In this document: positions 1 to 5,411 of the stretch, one piece after another
Numbering within the stretch: the stretch's first letter is position 1
How the letters are laid out: every line of letters starts with the position of its first letter
Source: Blastococcus sp. CT_GayMR20
Lineage (GTDB): Bacteria > Actinomycetota > Actinomycetes > Mycobacteriales > Geodermatophilaceae
Direction of reading: 5' to 3'
NCBI RefSeq assembly: GCF_004570345.1
Contig: NZ_SPQM01000224.1
Coordinates: 1 to 5,411 of the forward strand
Length of the DNA stretch: 5,411 nt
Made by a program: the position numbers and the translations under genes
The notes under the pieces: generated by a model
What the model was told of the DNA's origin: nothing
The model's database searches: none
What the model saw: the letters and a program-made list of their open reading frames with translations, nothing else

Positions 1-946
1 GCTGGTCCGCCGCCGGAGCCGCGGGATCCCGCCGTTCACCGTCGTGTCCTGCGACAACATCCCGCACAACGGCGACCTGGCGCGCAGCAGCTACGCCGCC
101 TTCGCCGCCCTGCGGGACCCCGAGCTGGGGGAGTGGGTGCGGGCGAACGTGCCCTTCCCGAACTCGATGGTCGACCGCATCACCCCGGTGACCGGCGACG
201 AGGACCGGGCGCAGCTGGCCGACCGGTTCGGCGTCGAGGACCGCTGGCCGGTGGTCTGCGAGCCGTGGACGCAGTGGGTGCTGGAGGACTCCTTCGCCGA
301 CGGGCGGCCGCCGCTCGAGGACGCCGGCGTGCAGCTGGTGGACGACGTCGTCCCGTACGAGCTGATGAAGCTGCGGCTGCTCAACGCCGGCCACCAGGTG
401 CTGGCCCACCTCGGCCAGCTGGCCGGCTTCGAGCACGTGCACCAGGTGTGCGCCGACCCGCTGTTCCGCCGGTTCCTGGCCGGCTACCTGGACGAGGAGG
501 GGACGCCGACGCTGCCGCCGGTGCCGGGCATCGACCTCGCCGCGTACAAGGCGGAGCTGCTCGACCGCTTCGCCAGCCCCGCCATCCGCGACACCCTGGA
601 CCGGATCCGGGCCGAGGCCTCCGACCGGATCCCGCAGTTCCTGCTGCCGGTGCTGCGGGCGAACCTCGCCTCGGGCGGCGAGATCCGCCGCTCCGTCGCG
701 GTCCTCGCCGCCTGGGCCCGGACGGCCGAGGGTGCCGACGACGCGGGACAGCCGTTGACACTGACCGACGCCCGGGCGGACGCGCTGACGAGCCGGGCGA
801 GCTCGACCGACGCTCTGGCGTTCGTCGCCGACCGGGAGCTCTTCGGCGACCTGGTGGACGACGAACGGTTCGTCGCGGCCTACCGCGAGACGCTGACCTC
901 GGTGCGCACCCGCGGCGCCCGCGCGACCGTGGAGTCGCTCGTCTGA
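1..946 (+). CDS. Mannitol 2-dehydrogenase family protein (polyol-specific long-chain dehydrogenase), 5' end missing
   Basis: The reading frame is open from base 2 to a TGA at 944-946 and gives the last 314 residues. Family members run to roughly 480-500 residues, so the N-terminal part with the Rossmann GxGxF nucleotide-binding motif lies upstream of the window. An internal GTG at 44 could be miscalled as a start, but family-like sequence (PPFTVVSCDN, residues 10-19) continues through it. Visible family marks are FPNSMVDRITP at residues 52-62 and the catalytic K-x4-N-x2-H signature at Lys123, Asn128 and His131 (bases 368-394). The family oxidises sugar alcohols such as mannitol to the ketose with NAD(P), in the cytoplasm. 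The substrate cannot be fixed from this fragment: mannitol is most likely, while arabinitol or fructuronate are alternatives. The gene converges on pobA and has no evident link to aromatic catabolism; it probably ends a separate sugar-use operon. Confidence 0.9.
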   Translation, partial: LVRRRSRGIPPFTVVSCDNIPHNGDLARSSYAAFAALRDPELGEWVRANVPFPNSMVDRITPVTGDEDRAQLADRFGVEDRWPVVCEPWTQWVLEDSFADGRPPLEDAGVQLVDDVVPYELMKLRLLNAGHQVLAHLGQLAGFEHVHQVCADPLFRRFLAGYLDEEGTPTLPPVPGIDLAAYKAELLDRFASPAIRDTLDRIRAEASDRIPQFLLPVLRANLASGGEIRRSVAVLAAWARTAEGADDAGQPLTLTDARADALTSRASSTDALAFVADRELFGDLVDDERFVAAYRETLTSVRTRGARATVESLV

Positions 947-956
947 GCGAGGATCC

Positions 957-2126
957 TCATTCGATGGGCAGGCCCGTGTAGTTCTCGGCGAGCTCCCGGG
1001 CGGCGGCCTCCGACGAGCACACGCGGCGGAGCTGCGAGAGCTGCATCTCCGCGTCGAAGTCGTCGCCGGAGCGGTGCAGCATCGAGGTCATGAACCAGGA
1101 GAAGTGCGTGCACCGCCAGACGCGGGCCAGCGCCCGGTCGGAGTAGCTGTCGACAAGGTCGTTCTGCTTCTCCTGCAGCAGCCGGACCAGCGCCTGCGCC
1201 AGCAGCGTCACGTCGGCGACCGCGAGGTTCAGGCCCTTCGCACCGGTCGGCGGCACGATGTGGCCGGCGTCGCCGGCGAGGAACAGCCGGCCGCGGCGCA
1301 TCGGCGCGCTCACGAACGAGCGCATCGGCAGGATCGACTTCTCGGTGACCGTGCCGGTGGTGAGCTCCCAGCCGTCGAGGGCGAAGCGCGTGGCGAGGTT
1401 GTCCCAGATCCGGTCGTCGGACCAGTCCTCGATCTTCTCCGACGGATCGACCTGCAGGTACAGCCGCGAGACCTTCGGCGAGCGCATCGAGTAGAGCGCG
1501 AACCCCTCGGGGTGCCAGGCGTAGATCAGCTCGTCGGTCGCAGGAGCCGCGTCGGCCAGGATGCCCAGCCAGGCGTAGGGGTAGGTGCGCTCCCAGGTGC
1601 GGCCGGTCGGGCCCTGCTGGACGACCGCCCGTGACGGCCCGTGGAACCCGTCGGTGCCGGCGACCGCGTCGCACTCGAGCACCTGCGGGTTGCCGTCGGC
1701 GTCGGTGAAGCGGATCCGCGGGCTGTCCGAGTCCACGTCCTCGGGGATGACGTCGGAGACCTCGAACAGCAGGGGCGGGCCGCCGTCCAGCTGCGCCTTG
1801 ATCAGGTCCTTGGTGACCTCGGTCTGGCCGTAGACCCAGACCGTCCGGCCGCACAGCTCCGGGAAGTCGAGCTTGTGCCGCGTCCCCGGGTGCTGCAGGT
1901 AGATGCCGTGGTGCTCGAGGCCCTCCCGGTGCAGCCGGTCGCCGAGGCCGACCTCGGTCAGCGTGTCGACCGTGTGCTGCTCCAGGATGCCGGCGCGGAT
2001 GCGCGCCTCCACGTACTCCCGGGACCTGTTCTCCAGGACGACGTTGTCGATGCCCTGCAGCGTGAGGAGCCGCGACAGCAGCAGTCCCGCGGGGCCGGCC
2101 CCGATGATCCCTACCTGGGTGCGCAC
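957..2126 (-). CDS. pobA: 4-hydroxybenzoate 3-monooxygenase (p-hydroxybenzoate hydroxylase)
   Basis: A cytoplasmic FAD-dependent monooxygenase of 389 residues, the usual length, that converts 4-hydroxybenzoate to protocatechuate using O2 and NAD(P)H. It feeds PcaHG encoded nearby. The FAD dinucleotide fold GAGPAG is at residues 9-14, the class A hydroxylase DG motif at Asp159-Gly160, and the second FAD motif GDAGHIVPPTGAKGLN at 285-300. Residues aligning with the substrate and active-site set of the Pseudomonas enzyme are present: Tyr202, Ser213, Arg215, Tyr223, Pro293 and Tyr383. The GTG start at 2126 gives the canonical MRTQVGIIGAGPAG N-terminus, and no ATG, GTG or TTG lies in frame between it and the AGGAGG at 2155-2150. 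The gene lies 51 bases downstream of the IclR gene on the same strand and may be cotranscribed or have its own promoter. The helix that helps set NADPH versus NADH use (residues 32-42) has Asn33, Arg34 and Tyr38, so coenzyme preference is open. Confidence 0.96.
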   Translation of the reverse strand: MRTQVGIIGAGPAGLLLSRLLTLQGIDNVVLENRSREYVEARIRAGILEQHTVDTLTEVGLGDRLHREGLEHHGIYLQHPGTRHKLDFPELCGRTVWVYGQTEVTKDLIKAQLDGGPPLLFEVSDVIPEDVDSDSPRIRFTDADGNPQVLECDAVAGTDGFHGPSRAVVQQGPTGRTWERTYPYAWLGILADAAPATDELIYAWHPEGFALYSMRSPKVSRLYLQVDPSEKIEDWSDDRIWDNLATRFALDGWELTTGTVTEKSILPMRSFVSAPMRRGRLFLAGDAGHIVPPTGAKGLNLAVADVTLLAQALVRLLQEKQNDLVDSYSDRALARVWRCTHFSWFMTSMLHRSGDDFDAEMQLSQLRRVCSSEAAARELAENYTGLPIE

Positions 2127-2149
2127 GCCGCCGAGTGTGACCGCGACGA

Positions 2150-2155
2150 CCTCCT
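2150..2155 (-). promoter_or_regulatory. Perfect Shine-Dalgarno AGGAGG, unusually far from the pobA start
   Basis: Minus-strand AGGAGG lies 23 bases upstream of the pobA GTG (2126), well beyond the usual 5-10. No ATG, GTG or TTG occurs in frame with pobA in between, and I see no small ORF it would serve. Either it is fortuitous and pobA starts from a weak site (GGCGG next to the GTG), or local folding shortens the distance. It abuts the inverted repeat at 2155-2169. Confidence 0.4.
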
Positions 2156-2169
2156 GCTGGGAACCAGCA
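2155..2169. repeat. Perfect inverted repeat, 6-bp arms with 3-base centre, upstream of pobA
   Basis: The plus strand reads TGCTGG-GAA-CCAGCA, an exact inverted repeat. It sits between the IclR stop codon (2180-2178) and pobA, immediately upstream of the AGGAGG. As DNA it could be a regulator-binding site controlling pobA; as RNA a short stem-loop. It lacks a U-run and is too short to be a convincing intrinsic terminator. In sequence this rich in GC a match of this size can arise by chance. Confidence 0.4.
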
Positions 2170-2177
2170 TCTTCCGG

Positions 2178-2954
2178 TCAGCGGAAATCGCGCGTGCGGG
2201 CCAGCTCCCGGCCGATCCCGCGCGCCGCCACCTCCAGCACGGGCACCAGCCGGTTGAGATCGCGGCGGTGCGGCGGCACGACGATGCCCAGGGCGGCCAC
2301 CACGACCGGGCCGGCGCGGCGGTCGACCTGCACGGGGACGGCCAGGGAGGCCGCACCGGGCGACATCTCCTCCGACGTGCGGGCGTAGCGGCGGCGGCGG
2401 ACCTCGGCGAGCTCCCGCCGCATCCGCCCCGGGTCGACGACCGTGTCCCGCGTGATCCGCGTGAGCGACCGCAGTGCCTGCTCGACGACGTCCTGGGGTG
2501 CGGCCGCCAGCAGCACCTTGCCCACCCCGGTGGCGTGCAGCGGCAGCCGGCTCCCCACGTGGCTGACCACCGGGACCGACTCGCGGCCGGAGATCCGTTC
2601 GACGTAGAGGGCGCTCAGGCCCTCGCGGACCGCCAGGTGCACCGTGTCCCGGATCGCGGTGTGCACGTCCTGCAGGAAGGGTGCGGCGACCTGGCGCAGC
2701 TCCAGCTGGACCGGCGCGAGCAGCCCGAGGTCCCAGAGCTTCCGGCCGATCTCGTAGCGGCCGTCCGACCGGCGGTTCAGGGCACCCCAGTCGGTGAGCT
2801 CGCCGAGCAGCCGGTGCGCCGTGGTCAACGGGGTGCCGGAACGCTCGGCGATCTCCGACAGGGACAGCCTGGGCGCGGAGGCGTCGAAGGCCGCCAGGAT
2901 GGCCAGTGCCCGGGAGGTGACCGAGCGGCCGGGTGCGGCACTGCGGCCGGCCAT
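2178..2954 (-). CDS. IclR-family transcriptional regulator, probable regulator of pobA and/or pcaHGB
   Basis: A 258-residue protein with the standard IclR plan. The N-terminal winged helix-turn-helix covers about residues 12-75, with helices around LSEIAERSGTPLTTAHRLLGE (32-52) and the wing ending at GRYEIGRKLWDLG. The C-terminal effector-binding domain spans about 85-255 and includes the typical LPLHATGVGKVLLA (137-150). Such proteins bind DNA as dimers or tetramers and respond to small aromatic or acid ligands. The closest functional types are PcaR and PobR regulators of protocatechuate and 4-hydroxybenzoate genes. Position supports this: it is divergent from pcaHGB and upstream of pobA. 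The sequence alone cannot say whether it represses or activates, nor whether the ligand is 4-hydroxybenzoate, protocatechuate or beta-ketoadipate, so no symbol is given. I chose the ATG at 2954 because GGGAGG lies 8 bases upstream of it; a GTG at 2960 would add two residues but leaves only a 2-base spacer. Confidence 0.9.
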   Translation of the reverse strand: MAGRSAAPGRSVTSRALAILAAFDASAPRLSLSEIAERSGTPLTTAHRLLGELTDWGALNRRSDGRYEIGRKLWDLGLLAPVQLELRQVAAPFLQDVHTAIRDTVHLAVREGLSALYVERISGRESVPVVSHVGSRLPLHATGVGKVLLAAAPQDVVEQALRSLTRITRDTVVDPGRMRRELAEVRRRRYARTSEEMSPGAASLAVPVQVDRRAGPVVVAALGIVVPPHRRDLNRLVPVLEVAARGIGRELARTRDFR

Positions 2955-2962
2955 GGGCACTC

Positions 2963-2968
2963 CCTCCC
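2963..2968 (-). promoter_or_regulatory. Shine-Dalgarno GGGAGG that decides the IclR gene start
   Basis: Minus-strand GGGAGG is followed by 8 bases and then ATG at 2954, an ideal spacing. The alternative GTG at 2960 would be only 2 bases away. This favours the ATG. Confidence 0.6.
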
Positions 2969-2987
2969 GCCCAGTGGAAGTCCGGGT

Positions 2988-3017
2988 TTGAGCAGCCTAG
3001 CTGGGGAGCCGTACCGT
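2988..3017 (+). promoter_or_regulatory. Candidate leaderless promoter of the pcaHGB operon
   Basis: A -35-like TTGAGC (2988-2993) and a -10-like TACCGT (3012-3017, matching TANNNT) are separated by 18 bases. The -10 ends 6 bases before the pcaH ATG at 3024, so transcription would start at or beside the A of the start codon, giving a leaderless mRNA. Leaderless genes with this TANNNT spacing are common in actinobacteria. Consistent with it, pcaH has no well-placed Shine-Dalgarno: the nearest purine run, GGGGAG at 3003-3008, is 15 bases from the ATG. The hexamer matches are modest. Confidence 0.4.
2993..3013. promoter_or_regulatory. Candidate operator within the pcaH promoter
   Basis: Between the proposed -35 and -10 elements lies a small inverted repeat, CAGC-CTA-GCTG (2993-3003). 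Overlapping it, GCTGGGGAGCCGTA (3000-3013) matches 10 of 14 positions of GCTGGGAACCAGCA (2156-2169) upstream of pobA. A repressor bound here would block RNA polymerase. Binding by the adjacent IclR protein is inference; both matches are weak in a GC-rich background. Confidence 0.22.
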
Positions 3018-3023
3018 CCCGGC

Positions 3024-3770
3024 ATGACCGGGACCACATCCGGTAGTCGGCTCCACCTGCCGCGCTACCTGCGTGAGGACGAAGAGTTCCGCACCCCCGT
3101 CGGCTTCCCCGATTACCGCAGCACGGCCCTCCGCGCCCCGCTGCGGACGCCGGTCGACCTGCCGCAGCGGCTCACCGAGATCACCGGGCCCGTGCTCGGC
3201 GAGGACCGGGTCAGGCCGGAGGACGCCGACCTCACCCTGCGCAACGGTGGCGAGGCGGTCGGCCAGCGGATCCTCGTGTTCGGGCGGGTGCTGGACAGTG
3301 GCGGCCGCCCGGTGCCCCACGCGCTGGTCGAGGTGTGGCAGGCCAACGCGGGTGGCCGCTACCGGCACGTCGTCGACACGTTCCCGGCACCCCTCGACCC
3401 GCACTTCGACGGGCTGGGCCGGGTGGTCACCGACAGCCTGGGCCGCTACGAGTTCATGACGATCAAGCCCGGCGCCTACCCCTGGGGCAACCACCACAAC
3501 GCGTGGCGCCCCGCCCACATCCACTTCAGCCTGTTCGGGCGGGCCTTCACCCAGCGGCTGGTCACCCAGATGTACTTCCCGGACGACCCCCTGTTCGGTC
3601 AGGACCCGATCTTCAACGCCATCCCGGCCGCTGCGCGGCCCCGCACGATCAGCCGGTACTCCCTGGAGCGCACGCAGGACAACTGGGCCCTGGCCTTCGA
3701 GTGGGACATCGTGCTGCGCGGCACCGACCAGACCCCGTTCGAGACCGAGGACGACGGAGACGTGGCATGA
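3024..3770 (+). CDS. pcaH: Protocatechuate 3,4-dioxygenase, beta subunit
   Basis: The iron-bearing subunit (248 residues) of the cytoplasmic intradiol dioxygenase that cleaves protocatechuate with O2 to 3-carboxy-cis,cis-muconate. The non-haem Fe(III) ligands are all visible with the spacing of the Pseudomonas enzyme: Tyr113 (in GGRYRH), Tyr152 (in GAYPW), His165 and His167 (in RPAHIHF). The conserved Trp154 and Arg162 near the active site are also present. The intradiol core ILVFGRVLDSGGRPVPHALVEVWQAN begins near residue 83 and is preceded by the N-terminal arm typical of beta subunits. The ATG at 3024 gives the expected length. The frame stays open upstream, including a TTG at 2988, but nothing recommends that extension. 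The stop codon overlaps the pcaG start. pcaH is the first gene of a plus-strand operon pcaHGB and is divergent from the IclR gene. Confidence 0.96.
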   Translation: MTGTTSGSRLHLPRYLREDEEFRTPVGFPDYRSTALRAPLRTPVDLPQRLTEITGPVLGEDRVRPEDADLTLRNGGEAVGQRILVFGRVLDSGGRPVPHALVEVWQANAGGRYRHVVDTFPAPLDPHFDGLGRVVTDSLGRYEFMTIKPGAYPWGNHHNAWRPAHIHFSLFGRAFTQRLVTQMYFPDDPLFGQDPIFNAIPAAARPRTISRYSLERTQDNWALAFEWDIVLRGTDQTPFETEDDGDVA

Positions 3771-4423
3771 GCGGGCCGACCGCGGACCCGCTCGACGTCC
3801 GGGCCGCGACCGAGCCGCACCAGCCACGCTCGGGGCAGCGCGGCAGCGGATTCCTCACCGGACCGTTCCGGCTCGGCCCGACGCCGAGCGCGACGGTCGG
3901 CCCGTACCTGGCCATCGGCCTCACGTGGGCCGACGGCATCTTCGCCGCCGAAGAGGGGACGCCGGGCGGTGTCTGGATCCGCGGCCAGGTGTTCGACGGC
4001 GCCGGGAACGTCGTCCCGGACGCCATGATCGAGACCTGGCAGGCCGATCCGGACGGCGGCTTCCCGTCGCCGGAGGACCCCCGCGGCGCGGCGTCCTATC
4101 CGGGCTTCCGGGGCTACGCCCGGGCGCAGACCAACACCGGGGAGTTCGGCATCTTCACCCTCAAGCCGGGCCGGGTGCCCGACGGCGAGGGTGGCTCGCA
4201 GGCGCCGCACATCGACGTCTCCGTCTTCGCGCGCGGCATCCTCGACCGCGTCGTCACCCGGATCTACTTCGCCGACGAGGCCGACGCCAACGCCGAGGAC
4301 GTCGTCCTGCGCGGCCTGACCGACGACCAGCGCAGCACGCTGATCGCCGCGAAGACCGATGACGGCTACCGCCTCGACATCCACCTGCAGGGCGAGCGGG
4401 AGACGGTGTTCTTCGCCCTATGA
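3767..4423 (+). CDS. pcaG: Protocatechuate 3,4-dioxygenase, alpha subunit
   Basis: The 218-residue structural partner of PcaH; alpha and beta subunits assemble into a multimeric enzyme with the active site at their interface. Family marks are TPSATVGPYLAIGL (39-52), the intradiol core IRGQVFDGAGNVVPDAMIETWQAD (71-94), APHIDVSVFARG (146-157) and the C-terminal GERETVFFAL. The positions matching the beta-subunit iron ligands are degenerate: Phe99 appears where a Tyr would be, and HID (148-150) replaces HIH. This is normal for alpha subunits, which do not bind iron. The ATG overlaps the pcaH stop as ATGA, and GGAG at 3756-3759 gives a 7-base spacer, so the two subunits are probably translationally coupled at near equal amounts. 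Confidence 0.95.
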   Translation: MSGPTADPLDVRAATEPHQPRSGQRGSGFLTGPFRLGPTPSATVGPYLAIGLTWADGIFAAEEGTPGGVWIRGQVFDGAGNVVPDAMIETWQADPDGGFPSPEDPRGAASYPGFRGYARAQTNTGEFGIFTLKPGRVPDGEGGSQAPHIDVSVFARGILDRVVTRIYFADEADANAEDVVLRGLTDDQRSTLIAAKTDDGYRLDIHLQGERETVFFAL

Positions 4424-4445
4424 CGGGCTCCGGTAGGAAGAGCGC

Positions 4446-5411
4446 GTGAGTGGTCTCTTCGACGGAACCTTCGCCCGCGGGGGAGCGGCCACCGCCGTCT
4501 CCGACGAGGCCTGGTTCCGGGCGCTGCTGCAGGTCGAGGCCGCCCTCGCCCGGTCGGCCGCCCGGCTGGGGCTCGTCCCGACGACGGCCGCGGACGCGGT
4601 GACCAGGGCGTGCCAGGACCCGGGGAAGCTGGACCTCGCGACCGTGGTGGCCCAGGCCGCGGACGCCGGCAACCCCGTCCCGCCCCTCGTGCGCGCGCTC
4701 CAGGGCGCCGTCGGGGAGCGCGACGCCGCCGCCGTGCACGTGGGCGCCACCAGCCAGGACGTCCTGGACACCGCGCTCGTGCTCCTCGCCCGCGACGCCG
4801 TCGCCGCGATCGACGCCGATCTCGTTGCCGCGTCCGAGGCCGCCGCCCGTCTCGCTGCGGCCCACCGGGACGACCTGGTCATGGCCCGCACGCTGATGCA
4901 GCAGGCGCTGCCGACCACGTTCGGCCTCAAGGCGGCCGGCTGGCTCGCCGGCCTGGACGGCGCCCGGCTCCGGCTGGCCGAGGTGGTGGCGACGCTGCCG
5001 GTCCAGTACGGCGGCGCGGCGGGCACGCTCGCCGCCTCGTCCGGCTCCGGCGTCGCGCTGCGCGACGCCCTGGCCGCCGAGCTCGGGCTCGCCGACACCG
5101 CGGTGCCGTGGCACACGGTGCGGCTGCCGATCGCCGACCTGGCCGGCGCCCTGGGTGCCGCCGCCGGCGTCGTGGGGACCGTCGCACTCGACGTGGTCCT
5201 CATGGCGCAGACCGAGGTCGCCGAGGTGAGCGAGGGCGGCGGCTCCCGCGGCGGGTCGTCGGCGATGCCCCACAAGCGCAACCCGGTCGCGGCGATCTCG
5301 GCGCGCGCCTGCGCCCGCCGGGCACCCGGCCTGGTCGCGACGCTGCTCGGGGCGATGGAGCAGGAGCACGAGCGCGCCGCCGGCGCCTGGCACAGCGAGT
5401 GGCCCACCCTG
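4446..5411 (+). CDS. pcaB: 3-carboxy-cis,cis-muconate cycloisomerase, 3' end missing
   Basis: The first 322 residues of a fumarase/aspartase-superfamily enzyme that lactonises 3-carboxy-cis,cis-muconate, the product of PcaHG, to gamma-carboxymuconolactone in the cytoplasm. The frame runs open from the GTG at 4446 to the last base. The start is supported by AGGAAG (4435-4440) five bases upstream and by the typical N-terminus MSGLFDGTFARG. Superfamily motifs are HVGATSQDVLDTAL from His98 and the signature SSAMPHKRNP at 271-280. The gap to pcaG is 22 bases, so it is in the same operon. Full-length bacterial PcaB proteins are commonly about 350-450 residues, so the C-terminus is cut by the window. 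Adenylosuccinate lyase shares the fold, but the start, motif wording and neighbours favour PcaB. Confidence 0.93.
   Translation, partial: MSGLFDGTFARGGAATAVSDEAWFRALLQVEAALARSAARLGLVPTTAADAVTRACQDPGKLDLATVVAQAADAGNPVPPLVRALQGAVGERDAAAVHVGATSQDVLDTALVLLARDAVAAIDADLVAASEAAARLAAAHRDDLVMARTLMQQALPTTFGLKAAGWLAGLDGARLRLAEVVATLPVQYGGAAGTLAASSGSGVALRDALAAELGLADTAVPWHTVRLPIADLAGALGAAAGVVGTVALDVVLMAQTEVAEVSEGGGSRGGSSAMPHKRNPVAAISARACARRAPGLVATLLGAMEQEHERAAGAWHSEWPTL

Noticed and set aside
44..946. Complete 300-residue gene starting at GTG 44
   Set aside because: Family-conserved sequence continues in frame upstream to base 2, so the gene is truncated by the window edge rather than starting here.
949..958. 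GAGGATCCTC palindrome as a bidirectional terminator between the convergent genes
   Set aside because: It has no loop, only 5-bp arms and no T-run on either strand; too weak to call a terminator.
2994..2999. Minus-strand TAGGCT as the -10 element of the IclR gene
   Set aside because: No acceptable -35 sequence lies 16-19 bases upstream, so I could not support a promoter call beyond the bare TANNNT match.
880..3039. A 719-codon minus-strand open frame spanning pobA and the IclR gene, and a 709-codon plus-strand open frame from 1641 to 3770
   Set aside because: They are out-of-frame or antisense readings of strongly supported genes, rich in Arg, Gly, Pro and Ala as expected from high-GC DNA. 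Only the end of the plus-strand frame, from 3024, is real (pcaH).
3335..4423. PcaG as a longer protein beginning at 3335, or a PcaH-PcaG fusion
   Set aside because: pcaH and pcaG are in different frames. The ATG at 3767 has a good ribosome binding site and gives the normal alpha-subunit length; the upstream extension is low-complexity shadow of pcaH.
4254..5407. Long minus-strand open frames (379 and 329 codons) opposite pcaG and pcaB
   Set aside because: Low-complexity antisense shadows with no recognisable domain; the plus strand carries clear PcaG and PcaB motifs in the same bases.

Overview
This is a high-GC window with strong third-position GC bias, and every gene reads as actinobacterial. 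A soil actinomycete (Geodermatophilaceae or a relative) is my best guess, from protein flavour only; I cannot place the genus. The window is densely coding: five catabolic enzyme genes and one regulator, no RNA gene, no insertion sequence, no CRISPR array, and no gap longer than 70 bases.

Layout. Bases 1-946 (+) hold the 3' part of a mannitol 2-dehydrogenase family gene, a sugar or polyol gene unrelated to the rest. It meets pobA tail to tail across only 10 bases. On the minus strand, an IclR-family regulator (2954 to 2178) is followed 51 bases later by pobA, 4-hydroxybenzoate 3-monooxygenase (2126 to 957). Divergent from the regulator, after a 69-base intergenic region, runs pcaH (3024-3770), pcaG (3767-4423, ATGA overlap) and pcaB (from 4446, cut by the window end) on the plus strand.

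Function. PobA hydroxylates 4-hydroxybenzoate to protocatechuate. PcaHG opens the ring between the two hydroxyl-bearing carbons (ortho, intradiol cleavage) to give 3-carboxy-cis,cis-muconate. PcaB lactonises that to gamma-carboxymuconolactone. These are the entry and first two steps of the protocatechuate branch of the beta-ketoadipate pathway. The remaining steps (pcaC/pcaD or fused pcaL, then pcaIJ and pcaF) are presumably beyond the right edge or elsewhere. The IclR protein lies between the two arms and is the obvious candidate local regulator.

Novelty. The enzymes are textbook and all key residues I could check are present. I see no undescribed system here. The details worth a second look are regulatory: a probable leaderless promoter at pcaH, a perfect 6-bp-arm inverted repeat upstream of pobA with a partial copy at the pcaH promoter, and an oddly distant Shine-Dalgarno sequence for pobA.
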